DNA from: Bacillota bacterium
Lineage (GTDB): Bacteria > Bacillota > Bacilli > Paenibacillales > UBA4045
DNA length: 64,000 nucleotides
NCBI GenBank assembly: GCA_023441055.1
Contig: JAEZQY010000036.1
Coordinates: forward strand, 1 to 64,000
Direction: 5' to 3'
In this document: positions 26,050 to 35,839 of the stretch, piece by piece
Layout of the letters: each line of letters begins with the position of its first letter
How positions within the stretch are numbered: the first letter of the stretch is position 1
Translations under genes and position numbers: made by a program
Notes under the pieces: generated by a model
Seen by the model: only the letters and a program-made list of their open reading frames with translations
Databases searched by the model: none
Told to the model about the DNA's origin: nothing

Positions 26050-29000
26050 TCAAATCTTTGCCAATAAACCCTCGAACATCTCATAATTCACTTTTACACC
26101 GTTATCCATGTCAATTTCTATCTGCCTATCCGCCATATGATGCAACAGCTCATCATACGCTTTTAATTCATCGATTTTCTTATCCAACGAGTTCAATTCT
26201 TTTCTCGCATCGCTGATTTCTTTTGTTGTAGAATTACCATTAATAATTTGAAGCAAGTCATTCTTCTCTGCATCCAGACGAGTCTGAACTTCATGTAAAT
26301 AGTCTGTCCGAATACGAGAAAGTGTTGATTTATTATAGCGGTGCATATAAATTAGACAGTTAAACGCCTTCTCTTTTCCCGATGTGAAGAGCCAGTAAAT
26401 TGGGCGTTTTTTATACGCTTGTACATGATCTTTGTAGAAATCGTTCAAGAAATAACGACGTAATGCCTCTCTTGCAGTTTCGTTCTTTCTGCGTCCGATT
26501 GCATCAGCTACGAAATCAAGGTTATCTTCGAGTGTTTCATCACTGAATGTTACTCGAACAAAATCAATAAATCTAGTAACGATGTCGTCTTCGAAATATG
26601 CACCTGAAATAATTGGCAGGATGTTATCTTTGGCTGTTGGGAACTTTTGATAACGGGAATCATCAAATTTTCCACCTGCATATATTAGGCCTTCTTCATC
26701 AAGCGAATAGCGGCCGAAAGAACAGCCAATTGCGTAGGAGATGAAAGATTTGATATCACGTTCTAAATCGGCTTTGCGAATCGTAACGTCTTTTTCTTCT
26801 ACTTCTGGTGTAAGTTCATCTTGTAAGTCATAGATTTCAATGAAGATACGATTGAGTTCTTCTTCATTTTTCTTTAATTGATTAAATCGATTAATTGCAT
26901 GCTTTTCCCAGTACTCATGTGCTGATTCCACATTAGAAACTTCATTTCTAAATTTTATTAATGGGTGTCTCGAGAAACCCCAAGAAGTCTCGAATGAATC
27001 CCAATCATCCGTTGAGATTGAAATACATTCTTGGGTAGTTCTGGTGATATCCTCGCCCCTATCCTTAACTGTAAACGGCAAGCCCCCAACTGTATTAACC
27101 TCAAAATTCATTGTAGAACTTAATATACCGAGTAAATGTTCAGTGACTATTGAATTTAGAAACGCAAGCAAAACTGGTATATCTTCTTCTTTAATATTAC
27201 AAATTCCTGAACCCCCACTACCGAACAATGATAGATTCATATGACGGCAAGCAAATTTACTACTACTTATTGCGGTAAATGTTAATCCAGGTTTGAATAT
27301 ATAATCTAAATTGTAGTTGTGGGATCTTATTCTTCCGGTTTTTTCATCTTTGAAGTTTTGAATTTCATATCCGTCGTTTTCCCAATTAACGACATACTCC
27401 ATATTTCCAGACCATTTTCTAAACGCTCCTCCCTTACAATAGGGAAACCATTTTCGTTCTGATCTTTGTGCTAATGTCCTTGAATCAGCCTGTAATCCAA
27501 TTTTATTAAACGATACTTCGAACCACAATCGCATAAATCTATCATTATTAGCTGTTGCCATTCCAATTCTTGTTTCCGATACTGTTTCGACCTTCTGATT
27601 TACTCCGAAATTATAGATAACATTTTTACTTGCCCAATATGCAATCGGACTTCCTGGAATTTTGTTAAAATCTTTTTGGTCGAATATATAGCGATAAGAA
27701 ACAAAGGGAGTTTGGACAGCTTCTAACGTTTTTTCTCGTTTCCCACCTGCTGTTCCCTCATCAACCAGCCTTAAATAAGTTCCTTTTCCATCGGGCATGG
27801 CAGAATTCTGTAATACGAACGCCGTTGATTGAACAACCTCACCCCCGATTTCTTCAAATGCTCTTGGGCCCAGGTGTAACATGGTGTCGATAAATTTATT
27901 GTTGATGACTTTTTCACGCAGCTTCCCATAACTAGATAAGAACATCCACGAATGCTGATTAATCGCCGCATAGAAACCACTTGGTTTTAAATAGTGATCA
28001 ACTTCCATGAAAGATGCGAACAAATCAGCCTTTGAATCTGGATAGTTCTTTCTTAGAAAATCGGACAATTCATTATTCATACTTCCCGAACCCATATATG
28101 GAGGATTCATAACGACAACATCATATTGTTTACTCATAATCATTGTTTGCTTTATAAGTTTTGGTAGTAAAAATAACGCTTGCTCTCGTTTTTCAACTAG
28201 GAAAACATCTTCGACTGGTGTTAGTTTAATTTTTTGAAATCTGTTTTCTAAACCAGCCGTATCCGTTTCCATTACTTTAATTAGAGAGCCATAAGTTTTA
28301 GCATTTGTAAATTGTTCAAAAAATGATTTTGTGAATTCGAATTTTTCGCCATTATCCTCTCCTGCGATATACGCAATAGCATCGTCTGTCCATCCGTTCG
28401 TTTCCTGAATGGATGCTAAATTAATTGTCAAGCCATCCCGTTCTATACTTCTTAAGAAACGTCGATTAGACTGTAATGCTTTCATGACTACTGAAAAGCT
28501 TGCCAATTGATATGCTCGGTCGTCTATATCCAAGCCGTATAAATTGTTCTCAATAATTAGCCGAGGAATTTCCCGTTCCATGTAACCACACTTGCTATAT
28601 ATTTCATATAAGACATCAAACATATAGACAAGAATATGTCCGCTTCCCATCGCGGGATCGAAACATTTGATGTCTTCTACGTTTAATTCTTTGTTCACAT
28701 AGGGAGCAATTTTTTCTTGAAAATCATCTTGTTGATTTTCTATATAATACTTCCAGCCATCAATCAAATCTCGATGCTCTGGATGGGCTTCTGTCCAATA
28801 ACGGCCAAGCGAATTTTGCACCATATACTGGACGATCCAATCAGGTGTAAAAAGCTGGGTTGCAAATGGAATTTCTTCTGCTTTATATTTCTTTTTCGCT
28901 TTGAATACACGATCTTTCTCATCAGCAATATAGTATTGATAAAGCCATCCTACGACCTCGATTTTCTCCCAGTTATCCTCTGGAATCACTTTCGTATCCG

Positions 29001-29574
29001 TCATCTGACGAACAAACGAATCCGTGCCAAGCAATCCTTCTGGAAAAAGAATCTCTGTGTAGTCCTCGATCGTTTCAAACATAAACGGCATATAACGATT
29101 CAAGTCATTGCAATGTATTTTTATCAAATACTTGAACAACTCATCCGTTTCGTTATTCATTTTCATTTCATATACTTTTTCCTTGTCCAGTTCCAAATCT
29201 AGTGACAACGCTTCTTTCATCATATCCGGCTCGGCACTACCTGAATGGGAGGAAAGCACACGCACTTTTGTAGGTAGATAATCGTTTACTTCCATATAAC
29301 GAAGGGCAATGAAACGATTAAACCATGTATACGCTGTTTCTTCCATTACTCGTCCAAAGCCGATTTCATTAATACGAGCAATAAGTTTATTTCGTTGTTT
29401 TCTTTCAGTTTCCGTAAGCTGTTTGCCGTCAATAAAGACAGCATCCGAACTTTCAACATTAGCCTTTTGAATGGATTCTACTGTAATGCCGAGTTTCCGT
29501 GCTTGTAGTTCCACTTTATCAAGCAATTCTATTCTTGCTTGCGTTGCAAATTTCTTCAAGGCTGATTTGTTCAT
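26050..29574 (-). CDS. pglX: PglX, BREX adenine-specific DNA methyltransferase
   Basis: A 1174-aa N6-adenine methyltransferase that modifies one strand of the BREX recognition site, marking self DNA. SAM-binding motif I is DPAMGSGHI (306-314), followed by YGLDIDDRAYQLA, and catalytic motif IV is NPPY (490-493). The C-terminal 500 residues contain the target-recognition and coiled-coil regions. The gene is intact, with none of the frameshift or phase-variation signs that some pglX genes show. It also directs restriction together with the other Brx proteins. It is separated by 16 bp from brxC upstream. Confidence 0.96.
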   Translation of the reverse strand: MNKSALKKFATQARIELLDKVELQARKLGITVESIQKANVESSDAVFIDGKQLTETERKQRNKLIARINEIGFGRVMEETAYTWFNRFIALRYMEVNDYLPTKVRVLSSHSGSAEPDMMKEALSLDLELDKEKVYEMKMNNETDELFKYLIKIHCNDLNRYMPFMFETIEDYTEILFPEGLLGTDSFVRQMTDTKVIPEDNWEKIEVVGWLYQYYIADEKDRVFKAKKKYKAEEIPFATQLFTPDWIVQYMVQNSLGRYWTEAHPEHRDLIDGWKYYIENQQDDFQEKIAPYVNKELNVEDIKCFDPAMGSGHILVYMFDVLYEIYSKCGYMEREIPRLIIENNLYGLDIDDRAYQLASFSVVMKALQSNRRFLRSIERDGLTINLASIQETNGWTDDAIAYIAGEDNGEKFEFTKSFFEQFTNAKTYGSLIKVMETDTAGLENRFQKIKLTPVEDVFLVEKREQALFLLPKLIKQTMIMSKQYDVVVMNPPYMGSGSMNNELSDFLRKNYPDSKADLFASFMEVDHYLKPSGFYAAINQHSWMFLSSYGKLREKVINNKFIDTMLHLGPRAFEEIGGEVVQSTAFVLQNSAMPDGKGTYLRLVDEGTAGGKREKTLEAVQTPFVSYRYIFDQKDFNKIPGSPIAYWASKNVIYNFGVNQKVETVSETRIGMATANNDRFMRLWFEVSFNKIGLQADSRTLAQRSERKWFPYCKGGAFRKWSGNMEYVVNWENDGYEIQNFKDEKTGRIRSHNYNLDYIFKPGLTFTAISSSKFACRHMNLSLFGSGGSGICNIKEEDIPVLLAFLNSIVTEHLLGILSSTMNFEVNTVGGLPFTVKDRGEDITRTTQECISISTDDWDSFETSWGFSRHPLIKFRNEVSNVESAHEYWEKHAINRFNQLKKNEEELNRIFIEIYDLQDELTPEVEEKDVTIRKADLERDIKSFISYAIGCSFGRYSLDEEGLIYAGGKFDDSRYQKFPTAKDNILPIISGAYFEDDIVTRFIDFVRVTFSDETLEDNLDFVADAIGRRKNETAREALRRYFLNDFYKDHVQAYKKRPIYWLFTSGKEKAFNCLIYMHRYNKSTLSRIRTDYLHEVQTRLDAEKNDLLQIINGNSTTKEISDARKELNSLDKKIDELKAYDELLHHMADRQIEIDMDNGVKVNYEMFEGLLAKI

Positions 29575-29590
29575 AACCCAGTCACCCCGC

Positions 29591-32500
29591 TCAATCTATA
29601 AACTCAATTTGTTTGTTGGATTGGATGATTTGTTTTAATTTAATGGCTAGTGTGTTGATGTATTGATCAACATCTTCTTCTGTCGATAATGTAGTAACCG
29701 GAACAAGTTCGGCTACTTTCACGCTTTGCTTTTCTATATTCGGCTCTACCACTGGTGGATCAAAGGCTTTATCGCCACTATGCTGCTCTGCCTTCTTTCG
29801 CTTCCATGCTGCAATTTCCCTTTGGATTTCGCCTGCGCTTCTTTCCTTGAAACTTGTACTTTGGGAAATCGTGGCATCAACTTTGAATATATCAGCAAAT
29901 GTATTGAGCTGATCTTTTAGCCCACCATAGTAATCGTCTACCCGTTGTTTTGTTTCGCTCGAAACACCATATTGTTTAGCTAGCAAAGCCAATTCTTCAT
30001 AGTCTGCTTTAATTTTTGCCAGAGCGTTACTCTTTTTCTGAATTAGAACATAATTTATATGCTTGTCCAATTCATGGACTAGCCCTGGGATATCTTTAAT
30101 ATCACGATAAGGGATTGGATTCTCAATAATCGTACGAAGCTTTTCAACAGTTTCCATGATGTTTAATGGTGATAAATATCCTTGGTTTTCATTACATTTA
30201 GCTAATGCAGCTAAGCCTTGATCGAAGATGTCCTTTTGGTTTGTACCAAAGAAGCTCTTTACATAGACGACAACTTCTTCCCAATCTGCCAAATCATCCT
30301 CCAGCTCTGTTAGCTTCATGAAGAAAGAGGCGTTATCGAGTTGGCTACCAAATTGTTCAAAGTGTCCGAGCCCTTTATCGAGTACGCTCATACCAGGATA
30401 TTTCCGTCCTTCATACCGAGCTTTGTATGCCTTGATTTCGGCAACTTGTTTATCGATTAATGCACGAATATCTTTGACCAGTCCATCTTCGTCGTCAGCT
30501 AAATCTGTCGTATTAAAAATCTCCCTGCATACACGTTTGGCTGTACGGATTAAGTTTTCGTCAACTTTCATCCGTTTGAGGATGATGCCTTTATCAGCTT
30601 CGTTGGATTTTGTAAAGACGGTCATTAATGTGTTCGTATCTCTTTCGGGATCTAAATACTCCGCATTATAACGAATACGGATCCGCTGCTCTTTTAATAG
30701 CTCCGCGATGAGTCCTGCGATATCAAGCTGTTTCCAGCCATACGGCTTATCTTGGAAGCGATCGTAAATGATCTTCACTCTAATTTGTTTCTGAATTTGC
30801 TCCTGTAGGTCGATAAAGTCATAGACTTCCCGCTTAGCTAATTCATTCGGGTTGGTATTTAATGTGTCGTCAAGTGATATTTGAGTCGCGTCTGCTGAAA
30901 GGATTGAAATTAAGGCTCGTTCACTTTCCAATTGTTCTTTCACATAGCCCAGTTTTGTATAGACATTATCAACCAATTGCTTTAAAGCGAAATTGATCCT
31001 TTCTTTCACTGAAGAACCCCTTATATCCATTCGATCACCGTTCACAAAGAAGGTCCCATCCTTAATGGCATCTTCCAACAGCTCACGCACTCTACGTCGT
31101 CGTTCGCGCACTTCTGCCTGTTTGTTGTTTAGGATATTCTGAATATTCTCTGGAAGCTGAGTGATGTTCTTTTTCTTACGATATTCTTCGATGCGTAATG
31201 CCTCTTCTATTTCCTCAACATAAGCTTCATTACCGCCAAGCTTGACGATCATTTCACCGTTGCCTGAAGACATCATCATCATTTCCTGGTCGGACTTATG
31301 ATAATGGTCGGATAATGGGGACAAGATTTGTAATCCAATGCTTGATGTCTGATTGCCGTAATTCTTCTCGTCCATCTTTTGATTGAAAGAAAAAGAGTAC
31401 TCCCTGGAATAATTGAATCGTTTATCATCGTATAAGTCTTGGAAAATATACGTTGCCAATTCGCGCTTGACGATATCTTCGTCGATGTTCATTTGCTTAA
31501 TTTCTCGGTTAATATCCTGCTCGTCATCCGTAAGAAATAAGTAATATTCACCGTTCTTTTGGATCAATGTTTGTGAAATAAGTTTTCTTAATGACACCTT
31601 AATCTTTTCTTTGAGTTCGAGCTTATCTTCATCAATATGTGTCACCATAAGCGTGGCAATATTGTCAATATTTGCTGGCAGTTCCTTTATGTACTTAACC
31701 ATGAACAAGACTTTAAGCAGGTCCATGTTGAATGTGTCATCTTTTAATGCTGGGTTTTCATAAGACCCTTCAATCACTCTCGAAATGGATGGGTTTAGAA
31801 ATTCCTTAATGGTGTCGTAAAAGGCGTAGAACGGAATAATTGTCCCCTCTATTGCATCCTTGTAGCGAAGTCCTGCTTCTTTGAATGCAGAAAGCATGGA
31901 ACGTTCTCCCTCAGACAGGTGCTTGCCTGAAGAACCATGTTTCCGTACTTGTTCGAAGACGTTCTGTAATAGTTTAAATTGATATGGGATAAATGGATAC
32001 ACTTCTGCAAATTCCTGTTCATTGTCGTAGCCTCTAAGATCTGCTGTACTTTCGCGGAAGCTAATAAGATTTTTTAAAATGGCACTTTTCTCATGGAAAA
32101 GAACCTTTAATCTATCATTCACATACGAATGTTTCTCCAAAATACGTTTCTTAATGACTTCATCGACTGAAATGGATGATAAGGATAGTCTTGTATCAAA
32201 TCGTCCTTGGATACGGGAGAAGTCATCCCCTTTTACTTTGACGATCGAATCAATACTCTCTTGGGAGGTTACCATAATCCACACTTTTCCATAGGCATGG
32301 GTTCCCAAATCCTCTGCAAGCGTCTGTAAGTTGAGCATGAGGTTGCGACTATCTCCGATGTACTGGCCAATTTCATCAACAAGGAAAACCAAATGGAAAT
32401 TCGGGCCCTTTTCATCGATGTATTCTTTCACGTCTCTGGCAAACTTCCCAATACTCGTTTCAAAATTGTTGACCCCATGTTCAAACCAATGGCGTGCCGA

Positions 32501-33160
32501 TTCTTCCGACATGTCCGTTACTTTTGTTAATGCTCCGATAACGAAATCCGCATCAAAGTAGAAGCTATGGCGACGCGACTCCCATGACTCGCCTGAAAGC
32601 GCTTGGAATGCTGTTTTAAACGCTTCATATACGCCCTGCTTGTCCAAGTACTTCTCCATCTCAGCAACGCCTGGAATGTCACCATAATAGCCACGGTGCT
32701 CATAAAACACTTTCATAAAGACGCGCAAAATCGCATCCTCTTTTGATTTATTGTCAAGTGAGCTTTTAGAATCAATATTAAATAGGATAACTTCGGTATC
32801 TACGTCGGAAGCACGCTTCATGTTGGCATAGACAAGCGGGTCCTGTACTTTATCTTCGAAGAAATCAATGGGTTTCTTGCCTTGCACTGCTTTGTTCTCT
32901 AGTAAATAAGCAAGAATTTTTAAAAAATGAGACTTACCTGATCCAAAGAAGCCGCTAATCCACACGCCCATCTTGTCAGTCTTGCCATTGATCCCTTTTT
33001 GGTAATTATCGTAGAATTTTGAAAAGTGCTTATGTAACTCCTGTGTCACAACATACTCATCTAGCTCTTGGTAAATATCAGCTTCACTCGTTTGGGCGAC
33101 TTTAATAACGCCACGAATATCACGTTCGATATCCTTGATAAACATTTCTTTTAGGTTCAT
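29591..33160 (-). CDS. brxC: BrxC, large P-loop ATPase of type 1 BREX
   Basis: A 1189-aa P-loop NTPase. Walker A is GFFGSGKSH (70-78), in the typical BrxC context GVWISGFFG. Walker B is HLVFLVDEIGQYIG near residue 255. The C-terminal half is long, helical and coiled-coil-rich. BrxC is essential for both methylation and phage exclusion in studied BREX systems. The ATG follows AGAGGGGGAA. Seventeen bases separate it from brxB. Confidence 0.96.
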   Translation of the reverse strand: MNLKEMFIKDIERDIRGVIKVAQTSEADIYQELDEYVVTQELHKHFSKFYDNYQKGINGKTDKMGVWISGFFGSGKSHFLKILAYLLENKAVQGKKPIDFFEDKVQDPLVYANMKRASDVDTEVILFNIDSKSSLDNKSKEDAILRVFMKVFYEHRGYYGDIPGVAEMEKYLDKQGVYEAFKTAFQALSGESWESRRHSFYFDADFVIGALTKVTDMSEESARHWFEHGVNNFETSIGKFARDVKEYIDEKGPNFHLVFLVDEIGQYIGDSRNLMLNLQTLAEDLGTHAYGKVWIMVTSQESIDSIVKVKGDDFSRIQGRFDTRLSLSSISVDEVIKKRILEKHSYVNDRLKVLFHEKSAILKNLISFRESTADLRGYDNEQEFAEVYPFIPYQFKLLQNVFEQVRKHGSSGKHLSEGERSMLSAFKEAGLRYKDAIEGTIIPFYAFYDTIKEFLNPSISRVIEGSYENPALKDDTFNMDLLKVLFMVKYIKELPANIDNIATLMVTHIDEDKLELKEKIKVSLRKLISQTLIQKNGEYYLFLTDDEQDINREIKQMNIDEDIVKRELATYIFQDLYDDKRFNYSREYSFSFNQKMDEKNYGNQTSSIGLQILSPLSDHYHKSDQEMMMMSSGNGEMIVKLGGNEAYVEEIEEALRIEEYRKKKNITQLPENIQNILNNKQAEVRERRRRVRELLEDAIKDGTFFVNGDRMDIRGSSVKERINFALKQLVDNVYTKLGYVKEQLESERALISILSADATQISLDDTLNTNPNELAKREVYDFIDLQEQIQKQIRVKIIYDRFQDKPYGWKQLDIAGLIAELLKEQRIRIRYNAEYLDPERDTNTLMTVFTKSNEADKGIILKRMKVDENLIRTAKRVCREIFNTTDLADDEDGLVKDIRALIDKQVAEIKAYKARYEGRKYPGMSVLDKGLGHFEQFGSQLDNASFFMKLTELEDDLADWEEVVVYVKSFFGTNQKDIFDQGLAALAKCNENQGYLSPLNIMETVEKLRTIIENPIPYRDIKDIPGLVHELDKHINYVLIQKKSNALAKIKADYEELALLAKQYGVSSETKQRVDDYYGGLKDQLNTFADIFKVDATISQSTSFKERSAGEIQREIAAWKRKKAEQHSGDKAFDPPVVEPNIEKQSVKVAELVPVTTLSTEEDVDQYINTLAIKLKQIIQSNKQIEFID

Positions 33161-33177
33161 CTTTATTCCCCCTCTTC

Positions 33178-33744
33178 TTAATCGACTAAGCGAAATGCTC
33201 TATAATAGTTATCATCTTTAAACTTGCTGAACAATTGAAGCGACTGGCCATCGTAACGTCCTGGGAAGAACATGATGACTGGCGTTTTATCCAATACTTC
33301 TTGTAGGTTATTTAAGATATTATGTGAGCGGACAAAAGGGTATACTTTGCCGATTCCCGTTAGGAAGACAACGTTATGGTCATCAATCTGCTCCTTTATT
33401 TTCTGCAAAAAGACCTCTGGTTTTGCAAACGTTGTCAGTGCTTTAAATAAAGCATCTTGTCCTTGTTGTTCTTCCATGTCGAAAATACGATCAAACACTC
33501 TTTTTTCTTTCGTAATCTCGATGAGCAGGTTATATAAATCGAATTCGATGATCCGTCTATTCGTTCCTTCATAGCTGAACTCTTTCTTAATATGCTTTAT
33601 GTACTGCCTAACAACAAGTTCATCTTCTGGTTCGTAATCGAACACATAAAAGCTGATTTCGTTACCAAGGCCACGTCCATCAATAAACTTATCTTCCTTA
33701 ATCTTCGGTATGATTCGATCGAGCCTTGCATTCAAATTGGCCAT
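33178..33744 (-). CDS. brxB: BrxB (DUF1788)
   Basis: A 188-aa small core BREX protein of the DUF1788 family. Characteristic stretches are NARLDRIIPKIKEDKFIDG near the start, VVFLTGIGKVYPFVRSHNIL, and the C-terminal VIMFFPGRYDGQSLQLFSKF. A strong GGGGGG ribosome site precedes ATG 33744. It is 11 bp from brxA. Its biochemical role is unknown, but it is required for system function where tested. Confidence 0.95.
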   Translation of the reverse strand: MANLNARLDRIIPKIKEDKFIDGRGLGNEISFYVFDYEPEDELVVRQYIKHIKKEFSYEGTNRRIIEFDLYNLLIEITKEKRVFDRIFDMEEQQGQDALFKALTTFAKPEVFLQKIKEQIDDHNVVFLTGIGKVYPFVRSHNILNNLQEVLDKTPVIMFFPGRYDGQSLQLFSKFKDDNYYRAFRLVD

Positions 33745-33755
33745 GTCGTCCCCCC

Positions 33756-34346
33756 TTAATCTCCCATCGCACGTACATACTTGGCATCGCCAATATGGTA
33801 AAGATGGTTCTTGATTTGTTCGTCGATGATGAGACGATTTAGTTCCTTGCTTTGCCGATTTTTAAGCATGCCACTCTCGAAAAGTACTTGCATAAAGGCC
33901 CGCTTCAATTTCTCGGTATTAATTTCGCTCCAGCTTGCAACCTTGTTACTTTGTTCTGCTTTAGCAGTAAAGAAAATATTAATGTCTTTCTTTTCAATCA
34001 TATAGTCGTTGTTATGTAGCTTGTCACTAATCACTTCATCCATAAATTCATAGAAGAGTAAATCTGTTTTCATGATCGCATACAAATTAATAACTTTACT
34101 CATTTCGACAGAGCCTTCCGTCATAAGAGCTGCTAATGTCGGATCGATCGCTTGGGCCCTTCTCATGACTGATGGCAATGTCCGGGTGATTCTTCCTTTA
34201 TTCTCAAATTGAAATATATTTTCATCAACCACTTTGCTGCGGATTTCTTTAGTAGACAAACCCAACTGTTGCAATTTAACCACCTGCTTTAGTTCGAACA
34301 ACAATGTGGACGCTCCATTTAAACTCGAGGAATACTCTAACTCCAT
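33756..34346 (-). CDS. brxA: BrxA (DUF1819)
   Basis: A 196-aa DUF1819 protein, a winged-helix DNA-binding fold in solved relatives and the first gene of type 1 BREX operons. Recognisable blocks are VVKLQQLGLSTKEIRSKV, KVINLYAIMKTDLLFYEFM and the C-terminal HLYHIGDAKYVRAMGD. ATG 34346 and TTG 34352 are both possible starts after AGGAAT. No BrxR-type regulator is adjacent; the nearest WYL regulator is 16 kb upstream on the same strand. Confidence 0.94.
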   Translation of the reverse strand: MELEYSSSLNGASTLLFELKQVVKLQQLGLSTKEIRSKVVDENIFQFENKGRITRTLPSVMRRAQAIDPTLAALMTEGSVEMSKVINLYAIMKTDLLFYEFMDEVISDKLHNNDYMIEKKDINIFFTAKAEQSNKVASWSEINTEKLKRAFMQVLFESGMLKNRQSKELNRLIIDEQIKNHLYHIGDAKYVRAMGD

Positions 34347-34442
34347 TGTCAACTATTCCTACCTTTCACACAAGACTTTCGGCCTGTTTCATTTCCAATG
34401 TTCTTTCAACTACAGCTAATCGCCTTTTTCCACTTCTTTAGA

Positions 34443-34475
34443 AGGGACCAAGCACTCATTTGCTTGGTCCCCTCG
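34443..34475 (-). terminator. Hairpin between mcrC-type gene and brxA
   Basis: GGGACCAAGCA and TGCTTGGTCCC form an 11-bp stem in the 230-bp gap. On the minus strand it is followed only by TTCTAAAG, so it may be a weak terminator separating the McrBC operon from BREX. A smaller inverted repeat ACATAAT/ATTATGT lies at about 34481-34498. Confidence 0.6.
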
Positions 34476-34579
34476 TGGGCAACATAATGATAATTATGTC
34501 ACCATAACTTCATTGATCACATGACTTACATATAATTCGATCAACAGACACCAAATCCTCTTACCAATTGTGTGAAGTT

Positions 34580-35839
34580 CTACGCTATATCCAATATTCT
34601 ACGAAGGGCCAATACACACTTAGCTTCATCTTCATAATTAATTGAGTAAACCTTCAACCTCTTCTCATGATCCTGCTCCAAACACCAAGATTCTAGACAT
34701 ACACCGCTTTCGGACATGATCTCAGCATGATGCGGATAAAGCAGAACGACGGTATTCACGGACTGGTATCGTGTGAGATAGGCATACATCTGATAGAAGT
34801 CTTCTCGCTGAACCCCATGCCGGCTACTTGAACTTCTAATTCGCTTCCACTTGGTATCGATAATGAGTGCTCGACCCGGCTCTCTCTTAATGAGCAGGTC
34901 CGGCTCAAGCTGGAAGACCCCTTGTTGCTTGGTGCCGTCCTTCACCAACAACTTATGTGATCGGTCCTTAACGATGACATTACTAGATATCCGATTGATC
35001 AGATAGGCAATATACCACTCGAAGAGGTCGTTCATCTTGAACAGGATTGAACTGTTCTGGGTTCTTCCCGCTGCCGAGGTCGGAGAAGTTCCGAATAGGA
35101 GGAGTTTGGCGAGTCGATAACTCTCTTCAAAGCGTTGATTGCGTCGATCGAATACGAATGACTCAGAACGTAACTGTCCTAGATGAACATCTTCAACTTC
35201 ATCCAGATAGAGCAAAGCTTGATTTGCTCGCGTCCTCGTCTCAAGGTTACGGGAAGCTGACGCTATCGCTCGAACAGCGCACTTTATGAATCGATTCAGT
35301 CGATGATCGGCTTGGAATTCGTCATATGTGCAGCACACAAGCGTTGACTTGGAATGCGCGAGTTTGACTTGAGCAGCCAGATGGATCCGGCCGCGAACAG
35401 TTGGCAGCACGTCATGCTGCTCTTGGTAGGTATGGTATACACCCTTATGTAATTCTCTTAAGAGCTTCCGTGTGAATAAGAATGCTATAATCTCGAACAG
35501 GTTCATCTTCTCTATCTGTATGGAACCGATGAGACTTTCGTGAACATCTATCCAGCCCGTTCGTTGTAACATCCTTAAAAGAACACGTCGGGATAGGGTT
35601 GGATCCTCTTGAGAGACCTTAGGCAGGATTTCTATCGAACAACTACGAAGTTGAATAAACCCAACATAGTTAATGAACGTCACGTCATTCCTGGTTATCC
35701 GGACGAGACTTTCCTCCAGTCCGTTCAGCTTACAATGCAATTGAAGTTCATCTGCTTCTATCGGAGTTAGCGTGAACGGTTCACCAGAGTCGGATATCGG
35801 AATGGACTCGAAGCTCTCGGTAACAACGATATGCTTCAT
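34580..35839 (-). CDS. mcrC: McrC-type restriction nuclease subunit
   Basis: A 419-aa protein with an N-terminal McrC beta domain (ITRNDVTFINYVGFIQL) and a C-terminal PD-(D/E)XK nuclease. The nuclease core is LEPDLLIKREPGRALIIDTK, with the Asp of EPDLL and the DTK triad. McrC binds the McrB hexamer and cleaves modified DNA between recognition elements. The start ATG overlaps the mcrB stop as ATGA, so the two are translationally coupled. Full length and both catalytic features are intact. Confidence 0.9.
   Translation of the reverse strand: MKHIVVTESFESIPISDSGEPFTLTPIEADELQLHCKLNGLEESLVRITRNDVTFINYVGFIQLRSCSIEILPKVSQEDPTLSRRVLLRMLQRTGWIDVHESLIGSIQIEKMNLFEIIAFLFTRKLLRELHKGVYHTYQEQHDVLPTVRGRIHLAAQVKLAHSKSTLVCCTYDEFQADHRLNRFIKCAVRAIASASRNLETRTRANQALLYLDEVEDVHLGQLRSESFVFDRRNQRFEESYRLAKLLLFGTSPTSAAGRTQNSSILFKMNDLFEWYIAYLINRISSNVIVKDRSHKLLVKDGTKQQGVFQLEPDLLIKREPGRALIIDTKWKRIRSSSSRHGVQREDFYQMYAYLTRYQSVNTVVLLYPHHAEIMSESGVCLESWCLEQDHEKRLKVYSINYEDEAKCVLALRRILDIA

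Noticed and set aside
26050..29574. Phase-variable or broken pglX
   Set aside because: The frame is intact from start to stop with both methylase motifs, and no long homopolymer or inverted duplicate was seen.
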